DNA from: an uncultured Lentisphaerota bacterium
Lineage (GTDB): Bacteria > Verrucomicrobiota > Lentisphaeria > Victivallales > GWF2-50-93
NCBI GenBank assembly: GCA_903872565.1
Contig: CAIQLG010000279.1
Span: 1-38,394 of the forward strand
Direction: 5' to 3'
DNA: 38,394 nt
Shown here: positions 8,960 through 17,180 of the stretch, piece after piece
How positions within the stretch are numbered: the stretch's first letter is position 1
Layout of the letters: every line of letters begins with the position of its first letter
Program-made: the position numbers and the translations under genes
The notes under the pieces: generated by a model
Databases searched by the model: none
Told to the model about the DNA's origin: nothing
Seen by the model: the letters and a program-made list of their open reading frames with translations, nothing else

Positions 8960-9002
8960 TGCCTCAGAAATGCGAGGAACAGCGACATGGAGCGGTGAAA
9001 TA

Positions 9003-11087
9003 ATGGTGAAGATAGAAGATCTTGTTCTTAGTGCAGCCGATAAAGAAGACCCCAAAATACTCGCAGAAATCATGAAGATTTTCAATTCTGGTGAAATCTC
9101 TGCTGAAACCATTAACGACTGCATCCTGACCATCGTGGAGAGCTGGGGAGATTCCATTGAAAAATCTTCCGCCAAGTCGGCTTTTGTGCTATCTCTTTCG
9201 TCACTTGAACTATACGACTCGCACTCTCTCAGAAATGCACTAGAGAAGGCGCTTAAAAAACTCCTGCCCCCTGATATCTCCTCCGTGACGGCCTCTAATA
9301 TCCTCCAGCTCAGGAATGACCGGAAATCCGACATGGGTGAAATCTTCCGTAACGCAGTCAATCTTGTAAATCTAAGGAGGGGGAAGTTCTGCTGCGCCGC
9401 CGACGGTGGTTTCTTCGGAGAACTGGAAGATATAGACACTTTCATAGGGACAATCTCTGTGAAAGATCGTCTCTCTGGGAAAAAACGCGGGATAGGACTT
9501 AAAGATGCGATAAGGAGTATGATTGTATTCAATGACGATTCCGCATTCAAGGATGATGCGGGTAATCTGTCTGCTGGCTTTGGCAAGTGGATGGAGACAC
9601 TCAATTCGTCGTCGGTCATTCCTGTGAATATTCAAACTGCCAGGGAAATAGCAAAACACTTTATATGCGGCAGACTTGTTAGGGGAGGGGACTTTCAGCA
9701 ATGGATGGAGGACTGCATAAAATTGTCTCCCAAGAATAATCCCACAGACATGGAAAGGTCAATTGCCTCGGCAAGAAATCTGGAGGAGCTAGCAAATATA
9801 ATTAAGGAATCATCGGAAACACTGGCACAGAAGCTTGACAGTCCGACAATAGTAGCATTGAAAAATATATTCTCAAAATGCGCTCCAGGCGGCACGAAGG
9901 GACAGGTCGCATATGCGAAATGCGCGGCGATCATCGCCAACGAATTGGACGATGAGAAAATCAGATATGTATTCAGCACCCTGGAAAATTCCGAGATTCT
10001 CCCGGAATCCCCGGAAAAAGTAAAATATGAACTATGGGAGTCGCTCTCCCCGGCACATATCAAGGGAATGTTAAGGATCGTCTCCGCAATAGCAGGGCAG
10101 CCATATCTCGCGGAATCAGTCCGCTTCATGCCCCTCAAGTCCATTTCTTTAATTCCATTGGAAATTGTAACTGCCCAAATTGAAAATATGATCCGCGACA
10201 AATCCGCACTCAGTTCAGATCTTGTTCTCTGGATATGGAAAAACAGAAAAAAAGTGTCTGCTTCCATGGAAAAAACGGTAAATTTCACAACTTGCATACA
10301 CTCAATTATGAAATCCCAGAATTCAGGAGCGTCAAGAGAACTGAAAGGGATCATGATTAAAGATAGTGCATTCCAGAATAAAATGCTCGAAAATTTGTCC
10401 GGACGAATACAGGAATTAATGGACCTGATGGCCGTGTGCGATGTTTTTTCAAACGAGGAGAAATCTTCTTTGCTTGTCAAGCTCGCAAGGGATTCGGATA
10501 ATCTCAAGGATTTTCTCAATTCCGCAAAGGGCAGGGAAGGGAGGCTCATGAAGAGCAACCGTGAACAGATCGAGGCAAAACGTCAGGATCTCATACCAGT
10601 CTCCCTCAAGTCTTTCAAGAACAAGATGACCGAGCTTGAAAGAATAATCAACAAGGATATGCCGGAAAACACTCAGGCCATAGCGCACGCACGAGGATAT
10701 GGAGATCTCAGAGAAAATGCCGAATATTCAGCCGCCAAGGAGCGCCAGAAATTCCTAATGAACCGGAGGGAAAGCCTCGAAAACGAGATAATGTCAGCGA
10801 AAATAACTCATTTCAATGAGGCTGTACCAGGCACCAAGGCAGTCATCGGCTCAACTGTAACAATTAAAATGAACGACGGAAGAGAAGAGAAATATCATAT
10901 CCTCGGAGCATGGGACAGTAACCCTGACAAGAAAATAATCTCATGCGGATCTGCTCTTGCAATTACGTTGATCGGACGGGAAAAGGGCACCACGGTTGAC
11001 CTGCCCAACGGAACGATGGCAGAAATCAAGGAGATTTCTCCTCTTCCTGCCGAAATCATAGAAGAGCTTTCAAATGTCCCGGACTAG
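9003..11087 (+). CDS. greA: Long-form transcription elongation factor GreA with N-terminal extension
   Basis: The last ~150 residues are a full GreA. There is an N-terminal coiled coil with the conserved tip region (GDLRENAEYSAAKERQ), where acidic residues stimulate RNA polymerase transcript cleavage, followed by the FKBP-like C-terminal domain (AVIGSTVTIKMNDG, EEKYHILGAWDSNPD). About 540 mainly helical residues precede it, whose function I cannot assign. Standard GreA is about 160 residues; a long form of about 700 residues is known to me from Chlamydiae. The ATG at 9003 (694 residues) has GGAG upstream; the longer ORF from 8910 would run 50 bp into the lipoprotein gene. The C-terminus overlaps the following phosphoesterase gene by 14 bp. 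No frameshift is seen, so this is a genuine fusion. Confidence 0.88.
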   Translation: MVKIEDLVLSAADKEDPKILAEIMKIFNSGEISAETINDCILTIVESWGDSIEKSSAKSAFVLSLSSLELYDSHSLRNALEKALKKLLPPDISSVTASNILQLRNDRKSDMGEIFRNAVNLVNLRRGKFCCAADGGFFGELEDIDTFIGTISVKDRLSGKKRGIGLKDAIRSMIVFNDDSAFKDDAGNLSAGFGKWMETLNSSSVIPVNIQTAREIAKHFICGRLVRGGDFQQWMEDCIKLSPKNNPTDMERSIASARNLEELANIIKESSETLAQKLDSPTIVALKNIFSKCAPGGTKGQVAYAKCAAIIANELDDEKIRYVFSTLENSEILPESPEKVKYELWESLSPAHIKGMLRIVSAIAGQPYLAESVRFMPLKSISLIPLEIVTAQIENMIRDKSALSSDLVLWIWKNRKKVSASMEKTVNFTTCIHSIMKSQNSGASRELKGIMIKDSAFQNKMLENLSGRIQELMDLMAVCDVFSNEEKSSLLVKLARDSDNLKDFLNSAKGREGRLMKSNREQIEAKRQDLIPVSLKSFKNKMTELERIINKDMPENTQAIAHARGYGDLRENAEYSAAKERQKFLMNRRESLENEIMSAKITHFNEAVPGTKAVIGSTVTIKMNDGREEKYHILGAWDSNPDKKIISCGSALAITLIGREKGTTVDLPNGTMAEIKEISPLPAEIIEELSNVPD

Positions 11088-11901
11088 TGCCAACTATAGG
11101 CAAATCTTTTCATGGAACAAAATCTCAGGCTATGACTCCAGAAAAATTATAGGCGAGATTGCAGGCGGGATAAAAGTCACGGAATACTCTATTCCTTCCA
11201 ACGGTGCACCAGGGGGGGAGAACTCCCAGAACACCAAAATCCTATTTTTCTCTGACCTCCATTATGACTCTTCTCTTTTCGAAAATGGAACCTCCGATTC
11301 AATTAATGCTCTCGAACCTGATTTTATTGTCTTTGGCGGTGACCTTATCACATTTTCATGCCATTACCCTTCCGCAATCAAATTCATGCAGTCACTCAAG
11401 GCAAAAATAGCAAAAATCTCAGTGCTTGGTAACTGGGACTACAGAAAGAACAGAAAAATTATTCATTTCAACCAATTCGCCCATGACTATTCCAACGCAG
11501 GATTCAAACTGCTGTCTAACGACATTCTTCATTTCGCCAACATATCCTTCACCGATCCAGCTTATATTCTCAAGGCAGGCAACGATTCCATCATTGACAC
11601 AGAACACAGCTTCACAATCGTGGTATCGCACATAGCCGATCGAATCCTTGATCGGCTGCCAGAAGACATTCTTCCATATGCCCAACTCATCCTTTCTGGA
11701 CATACACACGGAGGACAGATCCGACTGCCATTTTTCGGAGCCTTGAAAACATCATCAAAATACTGGAAATTCTTCGAGTATGGTCATTATTTCAACAAAA
11801 AATACGGCACCTCCATGATCGTCACAAGTGGTATCGGTACAAACTGGATTCCAATCAGATGTTTCTGCGACCCCGAAGTCGTAATGATTAATATAACTTA
11901 A
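11074..11901 (+). CDS. Calcineurin-like metallophosphoesterase (YaeI/YkuE-like)
   Basis: A 275-residue binuclear-metal phosphoesterase with motifs in the expected order: FSDLHYDSS, FGGDLI, GNWDYR, VVSHIAD and SGHTHGGQI. It resembles membrane-lipid-type phosphodiesterases of the YaeI/YkuE group, but no N-terminal membrane segment is present, so it is probably cytosolic. The usual GNHD motif reads GNWD: the metal-binding Asn and the Asp are kept but the His that acts in catalysis is Trp. The ATG lies inside the greA 3' end (14-bp overlap), so it is translationally coupled. It is the last gene of the kinase operon. The substrate is unknown. Confidence 0.82.
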   Translation: MSRTSANYRQIFSWNKISGYDSRKIIGEIAGGIKVTEYSIPSNGAPGGENSQNTKILFFSDLHYDSSLFENGTSDSINALEPDFIVFGGDLITFSCHYPSAIKFMQSLKAKIAKISVLGNWDYRKNRKIIHFNQFAHDYSNAGFKLLSNDILHFANISFTDPAYILKAGNDSIIDTEHSFTIVVSHIADRILDRLPEDILPYAQLILSGHTHGGQIRLPFFGALKTSSKYWKFFEYGHYFNKKYGTSMIVTSGIGTNWIPIRCFCDPEVVMINIT

Positions 11902-12002
11902 TTGTACCAACAAGTTATTAACAGGCAGATTGATTGCAATTCATAACATTCTTATAATCAAAGACTAGATATTAATACCGGAGGCCAGTGCAGGCAGACG
12001 CG

Positions 12003-12030
12003 ACTTAACATAAGATATATTATGCGACGT
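12003..12030. other. Candidate dif (XerC/XerD) recombination site
   Basis: This 28-bp site reads as two 11-bp arms, ACTTAACATAA and TTATGCGACGT, around a 6-bp centre GATATA. Compared by hand with the reverse complement of E. coli dif, it matches 21 of 28 positions: 10/11 in the XerD arm, 4/6 in the centre and 7/11 in the XerC arm. It lies in a non-coding gap. The similarity is visible; function is inferred. Confidence 0.55.
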
Positions 12031-12074
12031 TGAGCCGAGGTAGATAAGCCGATATTGTAAGTCGGCAGGATCGG

Positions 12075-12102
12075 GCTTAACATAAGATATATGATGTACC
12101 AT
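12075..12102. other. Second dif-like site, degenerate right arm
   Basis: Lies 72 bp from the first candidate in the same orientation. Left arm GCTTAACATAA and centre GATATA are essentially identical to the first copy; the right arm (TGATGTACCAT) fits the dif consensus poorly. A small dyad, GCCGA/TCGGC, lies between the two. It may be a pdif-like module or a degenerate duplicate. Confidence 0.4.
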
Positions 12103-12111
12103 AAAATGAAC

Positions 12112-12139
12112 TTGACATAAGTTTGCGGTGTGCTATTTT
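12112..12139 (+). promoter_or_regulatory. Sigma70 promoter with extended -10
   Basis: TTGACA (12112-12117), 16-bp spacer and TATTTT (12134-12139) preceded by TGC, an extended -10. It is about 30 bp before the start of the TatD-like gene, which has AGGAG at 12159-12163. The -35 region (CTTGACATAAG) resembles a third copy of the dif-like left arm. Confidence 0.6.
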
Positions 12140-12169
12140 TATTATAAATATTAATTTTAGGAGTTTATA

Positions 12170-13006
12170 ATGAATATAATCGAACCACATATTCACATGT
12201 ATTCCAGGACAACCGATGATTATCAGAGAATGTATGATGCTGGAATTCGAGTATGCGTGGAGCCATCCTTCTGGCTAGGTGCCTCAAGAAGATATGTCGG
12301 AACTTTCTTTGACTATTTTTCCCTTATTCTTGATTTTGAGACAGTCAGGGCCAATAGATTTGGGATAGACCATTATGCGGCAATTTCAGTTAATCCGAAA
12401 GAAGCTGAAAACACTAAAATAGCGGCTGAAGTAATTGATGGTATGGGAGAATATCTCAAACATCCCAGATGCATCGCGATCGGCGAAATCGGCTTCAACA
12501 ATATAAGCGATCTTGAAGAAACAGTCTTCAGAAGACAGTTAGAGATGGCGGCAAAGGAAAACATGCTCGTGATAATTCATCTGCCACATTACGACAAGGT
12601 GAAAGGGATTAAACGCACTATAGACGTAATAAATTCCGTGGATATTCCGCATGAACATATAATAATAGACCACAACACTGAAGATTGTATTAAAATCGCA
12701 CGGAAAACTGGCTGTTATACCGGGATGACTGTATATCCGATATCAAAGCTGACCCCCGAAAGAGTTTCAAACATTATAAAGGAATGCGGACACGAGAGAA
12801 TGATCGTGAATGGTTCGGCGGACTGGGGAATTTCCGATCCTCTGAGCCTTGTAAAAGTATGCTCTTTCCTGAAAAATGATGGCCACGACGAGAAGACCAT
12901 AGAGTCTCTTCTTCATGATAATCCAAATAGATTCTATTCGCAATCCCCGCGGTGGAAGCCTGACTTCAACATTGCCCCGTTGGATCCACGGGAATTCCAG
13001 CGGTGA
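12170..13006 (+). CDS. TatD-related metal-dependent hydrolase (EboC-like)
   Basis: A 278-residue TIM-barrel amidohydrolase-superfamily protein. Metal-ligand positions are visible: HxH in EPHIHMYSRT, Glu in AIGEIGFN, His in IIHLPHYD, His in IIIDHNTED and Asp in NGSADWG. The sequence resembles the TatD-like proteins annotated EboC, which occur in clusters for uncharacterised natural-product or lipid-export pathways; no other ebo gene is present here, so it is isolated. It has its own strong promoter (12112-12139) and an AGGAG site 6 bases before the ATG. The substrate is not predictable from sequence. Confidence 0.82.
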   Translation: MNIIEPHIHMYSRTTDDYQRMYDAGIRVCVEPSFWLGASRRYVGTFFDYFSLILDFETVRANRFGIDHYAAISVNPKEAENTKIAAEVIDGMGEYLKHPRCIAIGEIGFNNISDLEETVFRRQLEMAAKENMLVIIHLPHYDKVKGIKRTIDVINSVDIPHEHIIIDHNTEDCIKIARKTGCYTGMTVYPISKLTPERVSNIIKECGHERMIVNGSADWGISDPLSLVKVCSFLKNDGHDEKTIESLLHDNPNRFYSQSPRWKPDFNIAPLDPREFQR

Positions 13007-13069
13007 GAGGTGCTCGTCTCATAAGAGCAATGTCTCCAAAATGCGAATTTCGACATATTCCCCCTGCCC

Positions 13070-13097
13070 TTGATTTTTTAAAAAAAAGTGTTATTTT
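13070..13097 (+). promoter_or_regulatory. Possible promoter of rpe
   Basis: TTGATT (13070-13075), 16-bp A-rich spacer and TATTTT (13092-13097), 37 bp before the rpe start. It has the same 16-bp spacing and -10 word as two other promoters in this window. The match is modest. Confidence 0.35.
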
Positions 13098-13133
13098 CCA
13101 GGTGAAATTCTAACATCATTCGGACAAAATATA

Positions 13134-13844
13134 ATGAACAAGAGACCTTTTACTTTCCTCGACAATGAGAAGATACTTGTCGCACCTTCAATTCTTGCTT
13201 CCGATTTCTCGAAACTCGGTGACGAAATTCGGCGCGTAGAAAATGCTGGAGCAGACATCATTCACGTTGACATTATGGATGGACATTTCGTCCCCAATCT
13301 CACAATCGGCCCTCCTGTTGTCGAGTCTGCCAGGAAAACAACCCCCCTCCCCTTTGATGTCCATCTCATGCTCACGAACCCATTCAACTTCGTGGAATCA
13401 TTCGCAAAGGCCGGCGCAGACAATATAACATTCCACATCGAATGTCTCGATGACATAGACAGGACGATCTGCGAAATTCGCAGATTCGGGTGCTCGGTAG
13501 GGCTTTCCGTCAAGCCCAAAACACCCGTCGAGAAGATATTCCCGTTCCTTGAAAAAATAGACCTTATCCTTATAATGACCGTCGAGCCAGGTTTTGGCGG
13601 TCAGAGCTTTATGTCCGACATGATGGGGAAGGTGTCAAATGCAAGGCAAGCCGTTGGAAATATCAAAAAACCAGTACACATAGAAGTTGACGGCGGCATA
13701 GATGAGAAAACTGTCATGACAGCTGTGGTGGCAGGCGCGAACATGATCGTAGCTGGAACTTCGGTCTTCAAAAATAAAAAAGGCGCGGACTACGCAATTG
13801 CCGCAATTCACTCCGCCCAGGAAGTCTTCAGAACATCATTCTGA
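13134..13844 (+). CDS. rpe: Ribulose-phosphate 3-epimerase
   Basis: A 236-residue TIM-barrel enzyme interconverting ribulose 5-phosphate and xylulose 5-phosphate in the pentose phosphate pathway. Family signatures are all present: APSILASDFSKLG, IIHVDIMDGHFVPN (metal-binding His and catalytic Asp), FDVHLM, TFHIE, MTVEPGFGGQSF and IEVDGGI (second catalytic Asp), then AGTSVF for phosphate binding. The protein is slightly longer than typical (about 220) through an N-terminal stretch, MNKRPFTFLDNEK. No strong SD precedes the ATG, but no better in-frame start is available. It stands alone between the TatD-like gene and a convergent minus-strand gene. Confidence 0.95.
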   Translation: MNKRPFTFLDNEKILVAPSILASDFSKLGDEIRRVENAGADIIHVDIMDGHFVPNLTIGPPVVESARKTTPLPFDVHLMLTNPFNFVESFAKAGADNITFHIECLDDIDRTICEIRRFGCSVGLSVKPKTPVEKIFPFLEKIDLILIMTVEPGFGGQSFMSDMMGKVSNARQAVGNIKKPVHIEVDGGIDEKTVMTAVVAGANMIVAGTSVFKNKKGADYAIAAIHSAQEVFRTSF

Positions 13845-13861
13845 ATGAAAATTCCCCCCAG

Positions 13862-13922
13862 AGGTGGAATTTTAAGACATTATTATTTTAATGAGGATCA
13901 AGAACACTGAATTTTGCGGCTG
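13862..13922. repeat. Dispersed repeat B, copy 2
   Basis: Aligns with 796-855: identical AGGTGGAATTTTAAGA start, shared ATTATTATT, GGATCA and CTGAATTT. It sits just past the rpe stop, next to a terminator. The two copies are in the same orientation, 13 kb apart. Confidence 0.5.
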
Positions 13923-13930
13923 TAAAATTC

Positions 13931-13964
13931 AAAAAAAAAGAGTCTCGGCTATGCCGAGACTCTT
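13931..13964 (-). terminator. Intrinsic terminator
   Basis: A perfect 12-bp stem, AAGAGTCTCGGC/GCCGAGACTCTT, with a 3-nt loop (TAT). On the minus strand it is followed by a run of T (the complement of 13931-13937). It terminates the small secreted-protein gene, whose stop is 19 bp upstream, and may also stop rpe transcripts from the other side. Confidence 0.9.
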
Positions 13965-13982
13965 ATATTTCTAACACAAAAT

Positions 13983-14264
13983 TTATTTATCGGAATCTGT
14001 CTTCTTGGATTTCTTATCGTCTTTTTTCTTGGGAAGACTTTTTTCAAGATCCTTGATTTCCTTCTCAAGAGCGGCCTTTTTCTTTGCATCTTTTTCTTCT
14101 GCCAATGCGGCCTTCTTTTCATCTATCTTTGCCTGGATTTCTTCTGGGGTCAGGACGGACTTTTCGGTTTTCTTTGTGGTGTCCTTTGCTGCGTCTTTTA
14201 CAACTTCAGCGAAAGCTCCGACTGAAAACACCAGTGCGACCACGAGGACCAATAACTTTTTCAT
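13983..14264 (-). CDS. Small secreted Lys/Glu-rich coiled-coil protein
   Basis: A 93-residue protein with a classical signal peptide, MKKLLVLVVALVFSVGAFA, cut after Ala. The mature part is almost entirely charged and helical (PEEIQAKIDEKKAALAEEKDAKKKAALEKEIKDLEKSL), a probable coiled coil, ending in a Lys/Asp-rich tail. The track ORF begins at 14336, but the ATG at 14264 has AGGAG about 9 bases upstream and starts the signal peptide exactly. It has its own promoter and terminator, so it is a monocistronic gene. Similar short charged periplasmic proteins are usually annotated hypothetical; no function is assigned. Confidence 0.85.
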   Translation of the reverse strand: MKKLLVLVVALVFSVGAFAEVVKDAAKDTTKKTEKSVLTPEEIQAKIDEKKAALAEEKDAKKKAALEKEIKDLEKSLPKKKDDKKSKKTDSDK

Positions 14265-14327
14265 ACTTTCTTCACTCCTTGTTATGTTTATAAACTCCTT
14301 ACATACTCGCTCTGTAAGTTGCCGCTG

Positions 14328-14355
14328 AAAATACACCGGGATGTTTCATTGTCAA
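14328..14355 (-). promoter_or_regulatory. Sigma70 promoter of the small secreted protein
   Basis: On the minus strand TTGACA (14350-14355), 16-bp spacer and TATTTT (14328-14333), about 64 bp before the start at 14264. It also lies downstream of ispG, so the small gene can be transcribed independently. Confidence 0.65.
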
Positions 14356-14439
14356 GTCTAACTTGTTGCAAATTAGCATATTTAGGCGTAAGTGGCTGAT
14401 AATTAAGATAATATTTATGAAAAAATTTATTGCAGATGT

Positions 14440-15531
14440 TCATTCCCTATGGAATGTGTGCTTGCGTAGCTCCTCGAGAAAGGCCCTTAAAAGGTCCTTT
14501 TCCTGAATTGTCCTGACAAGCCTTCCCTTGCTGAACAAGGCTCCCCTCTCCTTCCCACCCGCAATTCCGAGATCAGCATCCGAAGCCTCCCCGGGGCCAT
14601 TTACAACACAGCCCATGATCGCAATCTTCTTCAACCCGATGATGGCGCCTGAAGACTTGATTTTTTCTATTTCGGCCTCAATGCGACCGGCAAGCTTTAT
14701 CAGATCTATTTCGGTTCTCCCGCAAGTCGGGCAGGAGACAATTTCGGGAGCCCCAGCTCGAAGCCCAATGCTTTCGAGAATCATTATCCCCGTCTTCACC
14801 TCTTCGACCGGGTCGGCTGTGAGGCTCACCCTTATCGTGTCACCTATCCCGGAAGAAAGTATTGCCCCTATACCAACCGACGATTTTATTATTCCTCTTC
14901 GAAGTGTTCCAGCCTCGGTAATCCCAACATGCTGGGGATAATCAGAGACCTCCGCAAGCTTCCGGCATGCCATGACAGTCGTGGCGACATCAGATGACTT
15001 CAATGAAACTTTTATCTTTTCGACACCATGTTTTTCAAGCAGTCGGCATTGTTCAAGTGCCGATTTCACAAGAGCTTGCGCAATGCCTTCGGAGTCTTTA
15101 TTGATGTTTTTAAACTTTGCGTGAAGGCTTCCGGAATTGGCGCCCACACGTACACATATGCCAGCTTCCAGAATCGCCCTGGCAACAATGGCAACCTTTT
15201 TCGCATCACCAATATTGCCCGGGTTAATCCGTATGCCATGAACTCCGGCATCTATCGATCTGAGAGCAAGCCGGTAGTCAAAATGAATGTCGGCAATAAC
15301 TGGAATAGGGCTCCCTTCGGCAATCTCCCGCATACGATCGGACGCCTTCCTGTCCGGAACTGCAACGCGGACAATATCACAGCCGGCCTTTTGAAGTGCA
15401 AGTATCTGCGCAAGAGTCGAGTCAGGATCTCTCGTGTCCGTATTGGTCATGGACTGGACGGAAACCGGCGCTCCGCCTCCGACAGGGACGGAACCCACAT
15501 GTATCCTTTTTGTAATGTTTCTCGTATTCAT
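14440..15531 (-). CDS. ispG: 4-hydroxy-3-methylbut-2-enyl-diphosphate synthase (IspG/GcpE)
   Basis: A 363-residue enzyme of the MEP isoprenoid pathway, converting methylerythritol cyclodiphosphate to HMBPP with an iron-sulfur cluster. The TIM-barrel part shows VSVQSMTNTDTRD, DIVRVAVPD, PVIADIHFDYRLAL, IRINPGNIG and the C-terminal cluster domain shows SCPTCGRTEID and IAIMGCVVNGPGE (three cluster cysteines). Length matches the compact bacterial form (E. coli about 370). The start is set at ATG 15531 (MNTRNITKRIHVG), not 15576: it overlaps the alkaline phosphatase stop as ATGA, a coupled arrangement. It is the last gene of the ispD-phosphatase-ispG operon. Confidence 0.96.
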   Translation of the reverse strand: MNTRNITKRIHVGSVPVGGGAPVSVQSMTNTDTRDPDSTLAQILALQKAGCDIVRVAVPDRKASDRMREIAEGSPIPVIADIHFDYRLALRSIDAGVHGIRINPGNIGDAKKVAIVARAILEAGICVRVGANSGSLHAKFKNINKDSEGIAQALVKSALEQCRLLEKHGVEKIKVSLKSSDVATTVMACRKLAEVSDYPQHVGITEAGTLRRGIIKSSVGIGAILSSGIGDTIRVSLTADPVEEVKTGIMILESIGLRAGAPEIVSCPTCGRTEIDLIKLAGRIEAEIEKIKSSGAIIGLKKIAIMGCVVNGPGEASDADLGIAGGKERGALFSKGRLVRTIQEKDLLRAFLEELRKHTFHRE

Positions 15532-17180
15532 TTTTTCTTCAGTACAAGTTCCAGCGCACATGCTGGAAGATACCATTTGACTCCGTTGTATATCGTCTGC
15601 CCGTAATCGAAGGGAATCCTGCGGCCACTTTCGATTGCATAATTCCTGCTTGCAGGGAACTCTATTTTTTCGCCATTCTCGACAACCGTGAGGACAGGAT
15701 TTGGGCCATCTCCGTTATCAACTTTAAAGTCCGCTCCGGCTTTTTCAAGCTCATATAGGGCATCACGGAAAAGCTTAAGGCTTGTCTCCTTTAGGCTCAG
15801 CCCCAGGAGTTTCTGAATGGAAAAAGCTACGTCCGTGCTGTCAATCGTTCCTTCCGGTCTCCATCCCGGCGAATATGCGAAAAGGAGGACGTCTTCACCG
15901 ATGTGTCCGTTTGCCGTCCATCCGAGTTTAGCCCTTGAATTGATTATCGTGTTGAGAATGCCACAGGCCTTTCCATTGTTTTCCTTTAGGGAATCTTTCA
16001 TTTCCGCAATTTCATTTCCCGAAAGATCGCCGATGGAGTATTCTTCGGCGAATACTTTTTTAATTTTTTCGTTTTCCGGCATAGTGCTAAGACGATTGCA
16101 AACACCTGCGGCAGAAGATTTAGCCTTGACGAGAGGGGAGATGAAATCCTCCGGCCTTGTGCTGTCATAGTTCCCCGATATCGAAGCATTCCCGATTGTT
16201 ATTCCACCATTCCCGTGATCCGGAACAATGATTATAGCGGTGTCTCCGGATTTTTGTGCAAACTCCAGCGCCTTAGCCACGGCTTTGTCAAATGCGACAA
16301 TGTCGTTCACCAGCGCGACAGGATCGTGGGAATGTGCCGCATAATCTATCTTGCTCCCTTCAACCATCAGTAGAAAGCCTTTCTTGTTGGTGCTCAAGAG
16401 TTCGATCGCCTTTTCAGTCATCTCCGCGAGTGAGGGCTGCTTTGATCCATCTCTGTCAATCTCGAAGCTCATGTCCGCATCGGCAAAAACACACCAGAGT
16501 TTTTTAGCTGAAGAATTCTTCATCTCTCCGGGAGTTCTGACAAGCTTATATCCCTGCCCTGAAATTTCCGACAGGAGATCCTCCTTGTCCGCCCTCTTTT
16601 CCGCAAGTAAATAATTATATCCTCCTCCCATAATTACATCAAATCCCGAAAAAACCTGCTGTTCGCCTATTACCTCGAAGTTGTTCCTGTCGGGGTAATG
16701 TACACTGAAACCTGCAGGTGTCGCGTGCATAATTTCAACAGTGCAGACCATCCCGGTGGAAATGCCTTTCAGTCTCGCGGCCTCCATGACATTGCTTACA
16801 GGAATTTTGCCGCACCCCTTAGGGAGTCTCGCCCCGCCCGGCATGTCGGACACCTCAGGAAGAACGCCAAGGTATTTTGTGTGGGTCTTGAATCCTGTTG
16901 CATAAGCCGTGGCCGCTGCAGCCGAATCTGGAATCACGGAATCCGAAGAACAAGTCTTGACAATCCCACAGACAAGTTTGTCCATCGCAAGTGGTTTCGC
17001 ACCCTGGAACCACCGGGACAATGTATATCCGCCAGCACTCATACCATCTGGTATCATTATTATGACATTTTTTACTTCGGCAGACTTTTCCTGGGCATCC
17101 AGGATTAATGTCAGATGAAAAATTGCAAGGAACGGCAGAAGCAGAACTGCTAACTTTAATTTCGCAAATGTATTTCTCAT
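15528..17180 (-). CDS. Secreted alkaline phosphatase (PhoA superfamily)
   Basis: A 550-residue protein. An N-terminal hydrophobic segment (LKLAVLLLPFLAIFHLTLIL) acts as signal or anchor. The metal-binding Asp in IIMIPDGMSAGG, the nucleophile region VIPDSAAAATAYATG (Ser after PD), VEGSKIDYAAHSHDP (zinc/magnesium ligands) and IVPDHGNGG are all intact, so it should hydrolyse phosphomonoesters outside the cytoplasm. The C-terminal part includes the expected His ligand region (TANGHIGEDV). Both ends overlap neighbours by ATGA, placing it between ispD and ispG. Such an arrangement with isoprenoid genes has no obvious biochemical reason and may simply be operon packing. Confidence 0.92.
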   Translation of the reverse strand: MRNTFAKLKLAVLLLPFLAIFHLTLILDAQEKSAEVKNVIIMIPDGMSAGGYTLSRWFQGAKPLAMDKLVCGIVKTCSSDSVIPDSAAAATAYATGFKTHTKYLGVLPEVSDMPGGARLPKGCGKIPVSNVMEAARLKGISTGMVCTVEIMHATPAGFSVHYPDRNNFEVIGEQQVFSGFDVIMGGGYNYLLAEKRADKEDLLSEISGQGYKLVRTPGEMKNSSAKKLWCVFADADMSFEIDRDGSKQPSLAEMTEKAIELLSTNKKGFLLMVEGSKIDYAAHSHDPVALVNDIVAFDKAVAKALEFAQKSGDTAIIIVPDHGNGGITIGNASISGNYDSTRPEDFISPLVKAKSSAAGVCNRLSTMPENEKIKKVFAEEYSIGDLSGNEIAEMKDSLKENNGKACGILNTIINSRAKLGWTANGHIGEDVLLFAYSPGWRPEGTIDSTDVAFSIQKLLGLSLKETSLKLFRDALYELEKAGADFKVDNGDGPNPVLTVVENGEKIEFPASRNYAIESGRRIPFDYGQTIYNGVKWYLPACALELVLKKK

